A DNA stretch of 64,000 bases from Metabacillus crassostreae (GTDB lineage: Bacteria > Bacillota > Bacilli > Bacillales > Bacillaceae). The notes beneath the pieces were generated by a model, which made no database searches, was not told where the DNA came from, and saw only the letters and a list, made by a program, of their open reading frames with translations. Position numbers and translations under genes: made by a program. The DNA lies in contig NZ_JAFBDU010000001.1 in assembly GCF_016908395.1 (NCBI RefSeq), positions 868,001 through 932,000 of the forward strand. The letters are read 5' to 3'. Numbering within the stretch: the stretch's first letter is position 1; every line of letters starts with the position of its first letter. Below, piece after piece: positions 54,553 through 63,097 of the stretch.

Positions 54553-54741
54553 TCGTTAGAGTAACTAAGATACAGATTTTGTTAAATAACATATTTCTCA
54601 TCCCTATTAGTCATTAGCGTTTTCAAGCTATCTTGGAAATAAAACACAAGTTCAACTCCTCACTATAATTAACCTCATCTAAACAAAAATTTTCATAAAC
54701 ACAATTTCGTTTAGTGGTGACTACTTGATATAACTAAATAA

Positions 54742-54770
54742 AGTTATGTGTCTTAATACAACACATAACT
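54742..54770 (-). terminator. Hairpin after the kdp-linked CBS gene
   Basis: AGTTATGTGT and ACACATAACT form a 10-bp stem. On the minus strand it is followed by TTATTT. It is the likely end of the kdp operon. Confidence 0.65.
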
Positions 54771-54836
54771 CCTTCACGTCCATATTATTATAGAACTGAA
54801 ACAATACATCTATTAAATGAAGTACTTAGCTTACTT

Positions 54837-55244
54837 CTATAACGTTAGTAGCTTTGTAGAACAATACTCAATTATCTCCCGTCTCCTAATAATTCCTATA
54901 AAAATATTCTGATCATCTACTACGGGTACAAAATTTTGCTCCATTGATTTAGAAATGATGTGCTCCATCTCGGCATCTATATGAATAGGGTCATTTTGAA
55001 TATGAAGTGGTACGTCCTTTATCCAAACTTTGTTCGTATTTTCGAAGGTTAAATGATGAGTGTTCTTTATTTTCCATAAAAGATCTCCCTCAGTTAATGT
55101 TCCTACATACTGCCCATCACCATTTATTAACGGAACAGAGGAATATCGGTGATACTCCATCTTTTCTAATGCCTGTCTCATAGTCGATTCGTATTTAACA
55201 AAAGCAACATCTCTCTTTGGGATTAAAAAAAAGGCAATATTCAA
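54837..55244 (-). CDS. CBS-pair protein
   Basis: The 135-residue protein has two CBS motifs (about 10-65 with YSSVPLINGDGQYVGTLTEGDL, and 75-130 with NFVPVVDDQNIFIGIIRRREI). CBS pairs bind adenine nucleotides, including c-di-AMP in some Firmicutes. It is the last gene of the kdp operon, 15 bases after the KdpD-like gene, so a role in sensing for potassium control is plausible. TTG start after GGAGG. Confidence 0.88.
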   Translation of the reverse strand: MNIAFFLIPKRDVAFVKYESTMRQALEKMEYHRYSSVPLINGDGQYVGTLTEGDLLWKIKNTHHLTFENTNKVWIKDVPLHIQNDPIHIDAEMEHIISKSMEQNFVPVVDDQNIFIGIIRRREIIEYCSTKLLTL

Positions 55245-55259
55245 TGATATCCTCCTACT

Positions 55260-56408
55260 CTATCTGCCATCTGCAACTATTTGAATATCAATATTAGAAG
55301 TTTCTCTCATAATCATATTCACAATAGATCCTCTCCTAATTTCTTCCCACCTTGTTCTAGCCGATTGCCCCAGTAAAATTTGGGTGACGTGATATTGCTT
55401 GGCAATATCGATAATAACCTTCGCGGGTTTACGATTTCCCTTTTCTTCAAAAATCAGCTTTGCATGAAATTGAGTAGCTAAGGCACTCCATTCTTTTATC
55501 TTTTGGGCTTTTGCTGGCTCGGTTGATGGGCTATTATCAGAGATGACATTTAAGATATATAAATCAGCTTTTAGTCGGTGAGCCATACGCCAACCTCTTC
55601 GAATTAGCTTTTCTGCTGTTGGTCCATAGTGTACGCAAACAAGAATTTTCTCATGAACACCTATTGGGCCATTTGAGAAGGTTTCAAGACTCTGCTCAAT
55701 ACGTTCATCCACATCATTGGCTACTTCTCTTAAAGCTAACTCACGTAAAGATGATAGATTTGTTATTGAAAAGAAGTTTGAAAGACTTTGCTCAATTTTT
55801 TCTGTTGCATAAATCTTCCCATCTGTTAATCGTTTACGAAGTGTTTCAGGGGTGATGTCGATTAATTGTATTTCATTGGCTTTTTGGACGAAAAGATCAG
55901 GAACTCTTTCACGAACCTTTACTCCTGTTATATGTTGAACAATATCATTTACACTTTCCAAATGCTGAATATTCACCGCAGAAAGGACATTTATTCCAGT
56001 TTCTAGGATTTCTTCTACATCTTGATAGCGTTTATGATGATAAGATCCTGGTATATTGGTATGGGCAAGTTCATCTACGATCACGACTTCTGGATTTCGT
56101 CTCACAATTTCTTCCACATTCAACTCGAAAAACTCTTTTTCTTTATAAAGTAGTTTTTTCAGTGGAATTTGCTCAAGATCTCTTATTTGGTCAATCGTTT
56201 CTTTTCTTCCATGTGTTTCAACTAGGCCTATGACGACGTCATGTCCTTCACTTCTTAAATCAAGAGCATCTTGAAGCATTTTATAGGTCTTGCCAACTCC
56301 TGGAGCAGCTCCTATATATAGTTTTAGTTTCCCGCGGGTAGATTGGTTAATTTCTTCTAATATCTCCTCTGGTTTTTTCCTTTTAAAATATGGGTGATCT
56401 TTTTCCAC
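55260..56408 (-). CDS. kdpD: KdpD N-terminal sensor without kinase domain
   Basis: The 382-residue protein contains the KdpD domain (LYIGAAPGVGKTYKMLQDAL with Walker A; VIVDELAHTNIPG) and a universal-stress-protein domain (ILVCVHYGPTAEKLIRRGWR; ILLGQSARTRWEEI). Full KdpD has about 900 residues with membrane helices and a histidine kinase; these are absent, and no kdpE follows. Short KdpD forms occur in other Bacillus kdp operons. In S. aureus the USP domain binds c-di-AMP. It probably links nucleotide level to transporter activity. GTG start after GAGGTG. Confidence 0.9.
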   Translation of the reverse strand: MEKDHPYFKRKKPEEILEEINQSTRGKLKLYIGAAPGVGKTYKMLQDALDLRSEGHDVVIGLVETHGRKETIDQIRDLEQIPLKKLLYKEKEFFELNVEEIVRRNPEVVIVDELAHTNIPGSYHHKRYQDVEEILETGINVLSAVNIQHLESVNDIVQHITGVKVRERVPDLFVQKANEIQLIDITPETLRKRLTDGKIYATEKIEQSLSNFFSITNLSSLRELALREVANDVDERIEQSLETFSNGPIGVHEKILVCVHYGPTAEKLIRRGWRMAHRLKADLYILNVISDNSPSTEPAKAQKIKEWSALATQFHAKLIFEEKGNRKPAKVIIDIAKQYHVTQILLGQSARTRWEEIRRGSIVNMIMRETSNIDIQIVADGR

Positions 56409-56415
56409 TATACTT

Positions 56416-56805
56416 TCACCTCATATTGTATTTTAATGTGATCGGAAATTCCTCTTCAAATTTCTCGACATTTTCAAGAGCTACCCTAGCTCTTACAAGA
56501 TAATGTAAGTATATAGGTAGATCTTTTGGTATCTTTAAACAAAAAGGTATTGTGCTTTGTTCACTACGTTTACAAAATAATGTAGAATAAACAACGCGTT
56601 CGTTATAGATCTGCTCTTTTCCAGTATCTAAATCTCTTGCTATCAATTCAATATCATATCTTTTTACTTTTGTTTTGGTGAAGAAACTACCTACAATATG
56701 AAAGCTTCCTTCTAACATCTCACCTTGAAAAAGAGTTGTTTTCTCCAGTACTATTTTTACTTTTGGAGTGCCAATATTTATTCTTGAAACATATTCACTG
56801 ATCAT
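56416..56805 (-). CDS. Short arrestin-like Spo0M-family protein
   Basis: The 129-residue protein (VKIVLEKTTLFQGEMLEGSF, VKRYDIELIARD, RSEQSTIPFCLKIPKDLPIY) follows the N-terminal half of Spo0M, an arrestin-fold protein of about 258 residues. Here only one arrestin lobe is present. It lies between kdpC and kdpD, an unusual place. It begins 8 bases after a plausible AAGGATG. The function in the kdp operon is unknown. Confidence 0.7.
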   Translation of the reverse strand: MISEYVSRINIGTPKVKIVLEKTTLFQGEMLEGSFHIVGSFFTKTKVKRYDIELIARDLDTGKEQIYNERVVYSTLFCKRSEQSTIPFCLKIPKDLPIYLHYLVRARVALENVEKFEEEFPITLKYNMR

Positions 56806-56850
56806 AAATGTTCATCCTTTTTAAGAGTGTAATGTTTAATAAAGAAAGAT

Positions 56851-57072
56851 GAGGCTGGGAAAAAAGTATTTTAACAAGGGCTGTTTTCGTATACTTTGTT
56901 GCTTTTTAATACTTGATGGAAACAGCACTAAAGTCTAGTGGCATCTTTTCTGCTAGAAAAGTACCATTTATGTTATGCCGATATATTGTTACGACGCTCC
57001 TAAAATTTACTCCGCTATGCTAAATATTTGTTCGGAATTTTTGCTAATCATTTAAAGTTATGTCCCAGCCTC
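56851..57072. mobile_element. MITE-like element in the kdp operon
   Basis: Ends GAGGCTGGGA and its complement TCCCAGCCTC form terminal inverted repeats of a 222-base, non-coding, partly palindromic element between kdpC and the Spo0M-like gene. Similar GAGGCTGGGACA-ended elements are, as I recall, common in Firmicutes intergenic DNA. It could reduce expression of the distal genes. Confidence 0.7.
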
Positions 57073-57084
57073 TATTCTATTCTC

Positions 57085-57669
57085 TTAATATAGTAATTTT
57101 TTTAAATCTAGATTAAGCTGTAATACATTCACACGCGCTTCACCAAATATGCCCATTTCCTTGCCTTGTGTATTGTTTTCAATAAGTTTTTTTAGTTCCT
57201 CTTTTTCAATTCCTGTTGTATTAGAGATTCTGTTCACTTGTGCAAGTGCCCCCTCCGGACTAATATGCGGGTCAAGTCCAGAGCCAGAGTCTGTTACTAA
57301 ATCGATTGGAACTTCACTAATTGGTGTTTCAGGGTTTGCACTTTTCCATACTTCTAGTGTTTCTTTTGTTCGCTCATGAAGATCCTCATTTGAAGATGCA
57401 TAGTTGTTAGAACCTGAACCAGAAGCATCAAATTCAATGGCTGAAACACGTCCATGGAAAAACTCAGGATTCGTAAACTGTTGACCTATTAACTCTGAAC
57501 CGATTACCTCATCCTTATCATTATAAATAAGACTTCCATCAGCTTTTTCAGGCATAATTACCTGTGCTACTCCTGTTGCTGCTAATGGGTAGATAAAACC
57601 ACCTAATAACATAATCAAAAAGCTTGTTCTAATAATCGTTCCTGCTAGTTTTTGCTCTGTTTTCATCAC
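57085..57669 (-). CDS. kdpC: Potassium-transporting ATPase subunit C
   Basis: The 194-residue protein has one N-terminal helix (TSFLIMLLGGFIYPLAATGV) and an outer domain with QFTNPEFFHGRVSA, the typical N-Y-A-S-S-N-E-D segment, DLVTDSGSGLDPHISPEGA and a closing GEARVNVLQLNL. KdpC assists K+ binding to the KdpFABC pump. GTG start after AGAAGG, with ATG as second codon. Confidence 0.95.
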   Translation of the reverse strand: MMKTEQKLAGTIIRTSFLIMLLGGFIYPLAATGVAQVIMPEKADGSLIYNDKDEVIGSELIGQQFTNPEFFHGRVSAIEFDASGSGSNNYASSNEDLHERTKETLEVWKSANPETPISEVPIDLVTDSGSGLDPHISPEGALAQVNRISNTTGIEKEELKKLIENNTQGKEMGIFGEARVNVLQLNLDLKKLLY

Positions 57670-57702
57670 GGTTATACCTTCTTTCTACTTATATATATAC
57701 AT

Positions 57703-59844
57703 CTAGATAAAGAGTGAAATCGCAACATCAATCAGCTTAATTCCTATGAAAGGAACGATCACTCCGCCTAAGCCATAAATGGTTAGATTTCGTTTTAGCA
57801 AAGAATTTGAGCTCATTGGCTTGTAAGCAACACCTTTCATCGCAAGTGGAATGAGCAATGGAATAATCACCGCATTAAAAATTAACGCAGATAAAATTGC
57901 TGATAAGGGTGTTGATAGGCCCATAATATTAAGTGCTTCCATCTCAGGTATGGCTAACATAAACATAGCTGGAATGATCGCAAAGTACTTCGCAACATCA
58001 TTTGCAATACTTAAGGTTGTTAGTGCGCCTCGTGTCATCAATAGTTGTTTCCCAATTGAAACCACTTCAATAATCTTTGTTGGGTTTGAATCCAAGTCCA
58101 CCATGTTTGCTGCTTCTTTTGCAGCAGTTGTACCACTGTTCATCGCAAGACCAACATCTGCTTGTGCAAGCGCTGGTGCATCATTTGTACCATCACCTGT
58201 CATAGCAACTAGCTTTCCTTGTGATTGTTCATACTTGATAACTTCGATTTTATCTTCAGGTTTACACTCTGCAATAAATTCATCAACACCAGCTTCTTTT
58301 GCAATTGTTGCAGCAGTTAACGGGTTATCCCCGGTACACATCACGGTTTTAATCCCCATTTTTCGTAACTGATCAAAACGCTCTTTCATTCCTGGTTTAA
58401 CTGTATCCTTTAAATAGATCAACCCTAGAATCTGCCCCTCTACGGCAACAGCAAGGGGTGTACCACCTTCTCTAGAAATCTCCTTTGCTTCTTCATCTAA
58501 ATTCGTTGGGATTTTTCCTCCTTGTGCCTTTACCCATGCCTTTATCGCATCAACAGCACCTTTTCGAATTTGACGTCCATCTTTCAAATCCATTCCACTC
58601 ATTCTTGTTTCAGCTTTAAATTCGGTAAATTGTGCTCCTTCTGCTAAAGAATATTCATTATTAACTCCTCGATTTTTTAATAATTCAAGAACTGAACGTC
58701 CTTCAGGGGTTTCATCTTTTAACGAACTTACTCCCACCCAATAAGATAAATCCTGTAATGATGCATCTCCAACTGGAATGAAATTGCTTGCCATACGATT
58801 TCCGAATGTAATTGTTCCTGTTTTATCAAGAATGATTGTATTAATATCTCCAGCTGCTTCTACTGCTTTACCAGACATTGCAAGCACATTAAATTGTGTA
58901 ACACGGTCCATTCCGGCAATACCAATTGCAGATAAAAGTCCCCCAATTGTTGTTGGAATCAAACATACTAAAAGGGCAATTAACACTGGAATTTCAATTT
59001 GAAAATTTAAATAGTTTGTGAAAAAAGGTAGAGTCACAACAACAATCATAAAGATTAAAGTTAAGCTTGTTAAAACTGTATTAAGCGCGATCTCATTTGG
59101 TGTTTTTTGTCGATTCGCTCCTTCTACTAACGAAATCATTCGATCAAGAAAAGACTCACCAGGATTACTTGTCATTTTAACTTTAATTGAATCACTTACA
59201 ACCCTAGTACCACCGGTTACAGAGTTAAAGTCGCCACCAGCTTCTTTTATAACAGGTGCAGATTCTCCCGTAATGGCTGATTCATCAACTGATGCTATAC
59301 CAGAAATAACCTCACCATCTCCAGGAATCATTTCACCTTGAGATACAACAACAATATCTCCTTTTTTCAATTGGCTTGAAGTAACTTTCTCGATTTCCCC
59401 ATTGTTTTTTACTAGATTTGCCGTAATGTCTTGTTTTGATTTTTTCAAGGAATCAGCTTGAGCTTTCCCACGTCCTTCTGCTAATGCCTCAGCAAAATTA
59501 GCAAATAATACCGTAAACAAAAGGAGAAGTGTGACGGTTATATTAAACCATGGCTCTACACTACTTGCTCCAAATAGATTCGGAGCAAGTGACATCAAAA
59601 GTGTGATAAAAAATCCAATTTCTACTACAAACATAATTGGGTTTTTTACCATTTTTCTTGGATCTAGCTTTGTAAAAGATTCCTTCAATGCTTGTGCGAT
59701 CATTGCTTTATCCATCATTTTTTTGTTTCCGTCCTTATTATTATTTGATTGATAGTTGTTATTGCTTTGTTGTGAAATGGCTTCCTGTTCTACTTCAGGA
59801 AGTATTGTCACATGATGATTTTCTTTAACTGCTTGATTTCCCAT
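57703..59844 (-). CDS. kdpB: Potassium-transporting P-type ATPase subunit B
   Basis: The 713-residue P-type ATPase carries TGES (actuator), DKTGT with the phosphorylated Asp, and [10 protein letters not shown]. It drives K+ import through KdpA with ATP. The first 45 residues form an extra tail rich in Gln and Asn ([18 protein letters not shown]) that most KdpB proteins lack. The strong AGGAGG before ATG 59844 supports that this tail is translated. It follows kdpA by 12 bases. Confidence 0.96.
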   Translation of the reverse strand: MGNQAVKENHHVTILPEVEQEAISQQSNNNYQSNNNKDGNKKMMDKAMIAQALKESFTKLDPRKMVKNPIMFVVEIGFFITLLMSLAPNLFGASSVEPWFNITVTLLLLFTVLFANFAEALAEGRGKAQADSLKKSKQDITANLVKNNGEIEKVTSSQLKKGDIVVVSQGEMIPGDGEVISGIASVDESAITGESAPVIKEAGGDFNSVTGGTRVVSDSIKVKMTSNPGESFLDRMISLVEGANRQKTPNEIALNTVLTSLTLIFMIVVVTLPFFTNYLNFQIEIPVLIALLVCLIPTTIGGLLSAIGIAGMDRVTQFNVLAMSGKAVEAAGDINTIILDKTGTITFGNRMASNFIPVGDASLQDLSYWVGVSSLKDETPEGRSVLELLKNRGVNNEYSLAEGAQFTEFKAETRMSGMDLKDGRQIRKGAVDAIKAWVKAQGGKIPTNLDEEAKEISREGGTPLAVAVEGQILGLIYLKDTVKPGMKERFDQLRKMGIKTVMCTGDNPLTAATIAKEAGVDEFIAECKPEDKIEVIKYEQSQGKLVAMTGDGTNDAPALAQADVGLAMNSGTTAAKEAANMVDLDSNPTKIIEVVSIGKQLLMTRGALTTLSIANDVAKYFAIIPAMFMLAIPEMEALNIMGLSTPLSAILSALIFNAVIIPLLIPLAMKGVAYKPMSSNSLLKRNLTIYGLGGVIVPFIGIKLIDVAISLFI

Positions 59845-59856
59845 GTCTACTTCCTC

Positions 59857-61533
59857 CTATCTTAATGTTAAATATTCTGCAACAGGACCCAGTACTAATG
59901 TCGGGAAGAATGTTAATGCCCCAACGATGAATATCGTACCAACAAGAATGACACCAAATAGAGATGAATCTGTACGGAATGTTCCAACCGTTTCAGGAAC
60001 TATTTTCTTACTCGCAAGTGATCCAGCGACAGCTAACATCGTAATTAGTCCAAAGAATCGACCGATGTACATGACAATTCCTGTTGAGATATTCCAGAAT
60101 GGTGTGGCATCACCAAGTCCTTCAAACCCTGAACCATTGTTTGCAGCAGATGATGTGTACTCATATACAACCTGAGAAATTCCATGGAAACCACTATTTG
60201 AAATGCCTGCTACACCAAGTGGAGAGAATAAAGCAATCGCTGAAGCTCCTAAGATTAATAACGGATGCATTAACATCGTAATCGCAATTAATTTCATTTC
60301 TCTTCCTTCTATTTTCTTTCCTAAAAACTCTGGAGTTCGACCTACCATTAATCCTGAAAGGAAAACAGCAATCATGGCGTACATCATGACGTTGATAAAA
60401 CCTGCCCCTACTCCACCAAATACAGTATTAAGTAACATATTCGATAAGGTCAGCATTCCACTAATTGGTGTTAACGTATCATGCATCGTATTAACAGCAC
60501 CTGTCTCAGACGCAGTTGTGACAATAGCATAAAAAATCGACTGACTTGTTCCAAATCGAACTTCTTTTCCTTCCATACTTCCTTGGTCATGCTGAATGCC
60601 TAGTTCGTTTAGCTTTGGATTACCTTGAAATTCTGAAATAAATGCTGTTGATAAAAATATCATAAAGATCATTAACATCGATACAAATAGAACTCGACCT
60701 TGCTTCAAATTCCCGACCATTTTTCCATACGTAAATGGAAGAGCTGTTGGAAGTAACATCATCAACAAAATTTGCATAAAGTTACTTATTGCATTTGGAT
60801 TCTCAAATGGATGGGCAGAGTTCACTCCAAAAAATCCACCACCGTTATTACCTAGTTCTTTTATAGATAGAAAAGCTCCAACAGGACCACGAGCAATTTC
60901 CTGTGTTGTTCCTTCAATTGTATTAGCCGTTACTGTGGGTTCTAACGTTTGAGGAACACCTAAAGCAACAAAGATAAGTCCTGTTATAAAGGCGATTGGC
61001 AGGAGTACACGTGTGATCGCTCTAATTAAATCAACAAAGAAATTTCCAATCTCTCTCCCACTTAATCCTCTAACAAATGCAATTGCAACTGCTAAGGCAG
61101 TACCTGGTGCTGCAAACATCATAAAGAGAATTCCTATCATTTGTCCTAAATAAGATAAACCTGATTCCCCACTATAATGCTGAAGATTTGTATTTGTCAT
61201 AAAGCTAATCGCTGTATTAAACGCTAATGTCGGATCCATACTCGGATTTCCACTAGGGTTTAATGGAAGAAATCCTTGCATTCGAAAAACGAAATATACA
61301 AGAACAATCATAAAAGCATTTGCTAACACAAGAGATAAAGCGTATTGCTTCCATGTTTGATGAACCTTTTGAATATCACCTATCTTAAATAACACCCTTT
61401 CCAATGGGTTGAATAGTTTATCTACACCTGTTTGGTTATAGTCAAAAGCCTTTGCCAAATAGATTCCAAAAGGCTTAGCTAGTAAAACAACCGCTATTAG
61501 CGTAATGATGATGGATAGAATTGTCGTTATCAC
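59857..61533 (-). CDS. kdpA: Potassium-transporting ATPase subunit A
   Basis: The 558-residue channel-like subunit has ten helices. Selectivity-filter segments include FMTNTNLQHYSGE, NNGGGFFGVNSAHPFENP, ASETGAVNT and NNGSGFEG. It holds the K+ path of KdpFABC. The GTG at 61533 follows GGAGG by 8 bases and is preferred over an in-frame upstream TTG. It is coupled to kdpF. Confidence 0.96.
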   Translation of the reverse strand: MITTILSIIITLIAVVLLAKPFGIYLAKAFDYNQTGVDKLFNPLERVLFKIGDIQKVHQTWKQYALSLVLANAFMIVLVYFVFRMQGFLPLNPSGNPSMDPTLAFNTAISFMTNTNLQHYSGESGLSYLGQMIGILFMMFAAPGTALAVAIAFVRGLSGREIGNFFVDLIRAITRVLLPIAFITGLIFVALGVPQTLEPTVTANTIEGTTQEIARGPVGAFLSIKELGNNGGGFFGVNSAHPFENPNAISNFMQILLMMLLPTALPFTYGKMVGNLKQGRVLFVSMLMIFMIFLSTAFISEFQGNPKLNELGIQHDQGSMEGKEVRFGTSQSIFYAIVTTASETGAVNTMHDTLTPISGMLTLSNMLLNTVFGGVGAGFINVMMYAMIAVFLSGLMVGRTPEFLGKKIEGREMKLIAITMLMHPLLILGASAIALFSPLGVAGISNSGFHGISQVVYEYTSSAANNGSGFEGLGDATPFWNISTGIVMYIGRFFGLITMLAVAGSLASKKIVPETVGTFRTDSSLFGVILVGTIFIVGALTFFPTLVLGPVAEYLTLR

Positions 61534-61552
61534 CGAATTTACCTCCAAGTAG

Positions 61553-61630
61553 TTAAAATTTTTCTGGATTTAATAAAACATAAAATAAGTACCCTGTTAC
61601 AATCACCACAACTCCAAATAATGCAATCAT
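61553..61630 (-). CDS. kdpF: Potassium-transporting ATPase subunit F
   Basis: A 25-residue single-helix peptide (MIALFGVVVIVTGYLFYVLL then NPEKF) starts at 61630, with GGAAGTGAG upstream, 19 bases before the kdpA start. Length, NPEKF end and place identify KdpF, which stabilises the KdpABC complex in the membrane. Its ATG overlaps the stop of the preceding small gene (TAATG). Confidence 0.92.
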   Translation of the reverse strand: MIALFGVVVIVTGYLFYVLLNPEKF

Positions 61631-61737
61631 TACTTTTTCTCACTTCCTTGCTCTACAACTCTTTGGGACCAATTCGTTAATCCGACCATTAAGATTGGCA
61701 ATACAATAAAAAGTGCGACCATGATGATATCTAGCAT
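61630..61737 (-). CDS. 35-residue membrane protein of the kdp operon
   Basis: ATG at 61737 with TAGGAGG upstream encodes one helix (LDIIMVALFIVLPILMVGLT) and a polar tail (NWSQRVVEQGSEKK). Its stop overlaps the kdpF start, so the two are translationally coupled. It is probably a small accessory subunit or a KdpF-like peptide. No family name is known to me. Confidence 0.8.
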   Translation of the reverse strand: MLDIIMVALFIVLPILMVGLTNWSQRVVEQGSEKK

Positions 61738-61761
61738 TCTAGTAACCTCCTAAAAATTTCA

Positions 61762-62166
61762 TTAAATGAAATTTGAAATGTTTTTACTTCTCGAATAGAT
61801 GACGAGCTTCGCACCCATTGAGTAGTATAGTCTCATTGGATATGCATGAGTTGCTGTTACAACTATTATTGGTGCAATCGTACTATTTCTTAGCACCATT
61901 AAACTGTCAAAGGTGTCGGCAATATGTTTACTTTCAATTAAAACAACTTTCTCAAATTGGGCAGGTAAAGGGATGTAAGTGTCATTGCTAGAAAATGAAA
62001 AAATGTTCTTAAATCCTTGATTCTTTAGCAAATCTGCAACCTGTGTATTGGGTGTTACAACAATGGAATGTGTTGGATTTAAGTATCCTTCAAGCCCTAG
62101 TAACATATTTTGATCAGGCACACATACCAATACTGACTCCTTTTCCATCTGACCATTAAACACCAT
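61762..62166 (-). CDS. First protein of the kdp operon, unknown function
   Basis: The 134-residue alpha/beta protein has strands such as SVLVCVPDQNMLLGLEGYL, KVVLIESKHIADTFDSLMVL and IIVVTATHA, resembling a receiver or USP fold without the receiver's phosphorylation Asp cluster. ATG at 62166 follows AAGGAGG. Its place between the c-di-AMP riboswitch and the pump genes suggests a cytoplasmic role in control of the pump. Confidence 0.75.
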   Translation of the reverse strand: MVFNGQMEKESVLVCVPDQNMLLGLEGYLNPTHSIVVTPNTQVADLLKNQGFKNIFSFSSNDTYIPLPAQFEKVVLIESKHIADTFDSLMVLRNSTIAPIIVVTATHAYPMRLYYSMGAKLVIYSRSKNISNFI

Positions 62167-62328
62167 GTAAGCCTCCTTGACTCCTTTTTTTAGTTAAACA
62201 ACAATACCTAAAATAATCTCAGCTGTAATAGAGGTTTGGCATACTTTCATACATTCCGAAAGAGTTCCGTTCTTATTTCGATTATGTAGCTTCCCCCATT
62301 TAGAAGAAGATATCTAAGCGAAAAAAAA

Positions 62329-62456
62329 TAGACCAATGTTTACTCTTTCCCCAAATGAACGTCAAGCACATGGACAACAATCAACTCTAGTTTGAGTAAA
62401 TTGTTCCTCATGATTTGCTTGTTTCATATCTTGGAAAAAAAGTACACATTGGTCTA
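62329..62456 (-). terminator. Large hairpin with U8 in the kdp leader, enclosing a short ORF
   Basis: On the minus strand TAGACCAATGTGTACT (62456-62441) pairs with AGTAAACATTGGTCTA (62344-62329) and is followed by eight T. The 80-base loop contains a possible 21-codon ORF (62427-62362) ending in CCPCA. It is either a second attenuator of the operon or a small mobile inverted repeat. Confidence 0.6.
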
Positions 62457-62579
62457 CTTAATGCCTAGCTAGCTCTTAGCTCTCTACGCATTCTGTCTTC
62501 CATGTATTCTTTTTTAAAATAGGCATATTAAAAAGACCTACTTATCTGCCAGATTACTATTTTTACTGTTTTTCACAAC

Positions 62580-62750
62580 AAAAAAAGCCCCCTGATTCAA
62601 GGCGGTCTTATGACCTCCTCCGCTTTAGCCGACGAAGTTAGCTGACGGGTAGGATGGCGAAAGAGTATATCTCATCCCTTCTATACACATAGAATTAACC
62701 CCAAAAAAATTGGTTCCTCCGCTCTCATTTCTGAGACTAGGCCGATCTAT
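62580..62750 (-). promoter_or_regulatory. c-di-AMP riboswitch (ydaO/yuaA class) of the kdp operon
   Basis: The minus strand shows the class features in order: GATCGGCC, GAGCGGAGGAACCAA, TTGGGGTTAAT, CCGTCAGCTAACTTCGTCGG, followed by a GGTC/GACC hairpin and GGGGGCTTTTTTT. In other Bacillus, c-di-AMP binding to this class stops transcription of potassium-uptake genes. The sigma-A promoter lies 30 bases upstream. Confidence 0.95.
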
Positions 62751-62779
62751 TTAAGTTGTTGCTTTCTGTTTACGAGATT

Positions 62780-62808
62780 ATCATACTCCGGTTATTAAAT
62801 ATTGTAAA
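62780..62808 (-). promoter_or_regulatory. Sigma-A promoter of the kdp operon
   Basis: On the minus strand TTTACA (62808-62803) and TATGAT (62785-62780) are 17 bases apart, just upstream of the riboswitch. Confidence 0.8.
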
Positions 62809-63028
62809 TGGTTATTTTCTTTAGAATACTGTTATTTTCAATCATTTTTCCATCACATTTAGTCATTTCCTCCCAATTTCTAACTTATACTCTTAAATAC
62901 TTAAAATACTAATTGGAATTTTTATTATAAAACATTGTCGCCTTGATCACTTGTCTTTTGAAAAATTAATTCATTAGAAAGTCTTTATTTCTTATAGATA
63001 ACTCAATTTTCCATCACAAAAAAAATCA

Positions 63029-63058
63029 TTGACAATAAATCTAGTTTGTTATTAAGAT
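63029..63058 (+). promoter_or_regulatory. Possible sigma-A promoter of the DUF2294 gene
   Basis: TTGACA at 63029 and TAAGAT lie 18 bases apart, about 40 bases upstream of the start. Confidence 0.5.
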
Positions 63059-63097
63059 AGTTTTTGATATTATAAATCGATTATGGGAGGAAATGCC

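Noticed and set aside
28400-54560. Classical integron with attC sites
   Set aside because: The cores are direct repeats, not the inverted RYYYAAC/GTTRRRY pairs of attC, and no IntI-type integrase with its extra domain is seen.
28400-54560. CRISPR array
   Set aside because: Repeat copies are far apart, variable and separated by genes. There are no uniform spacers and no cas genes.
54365-54601. 78-codon minus-strand frame in long repeat copy 6
   Set aside because: It matches the non-coding part of the repeat in other copies and has no good start signal.
57851-58372. Long plus-strand frames opposite kdpB and kdpA
   Set aside because: They are antisense shadows of strongly conserved genes and have no ribosome binding sites.
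62362-62427. Calling the 21-codon kdp leader frame as a coding gene
   Set aside because: No Shine-Dalgarno sequence and an alternative overlapping frame; it is kept only as an observation.
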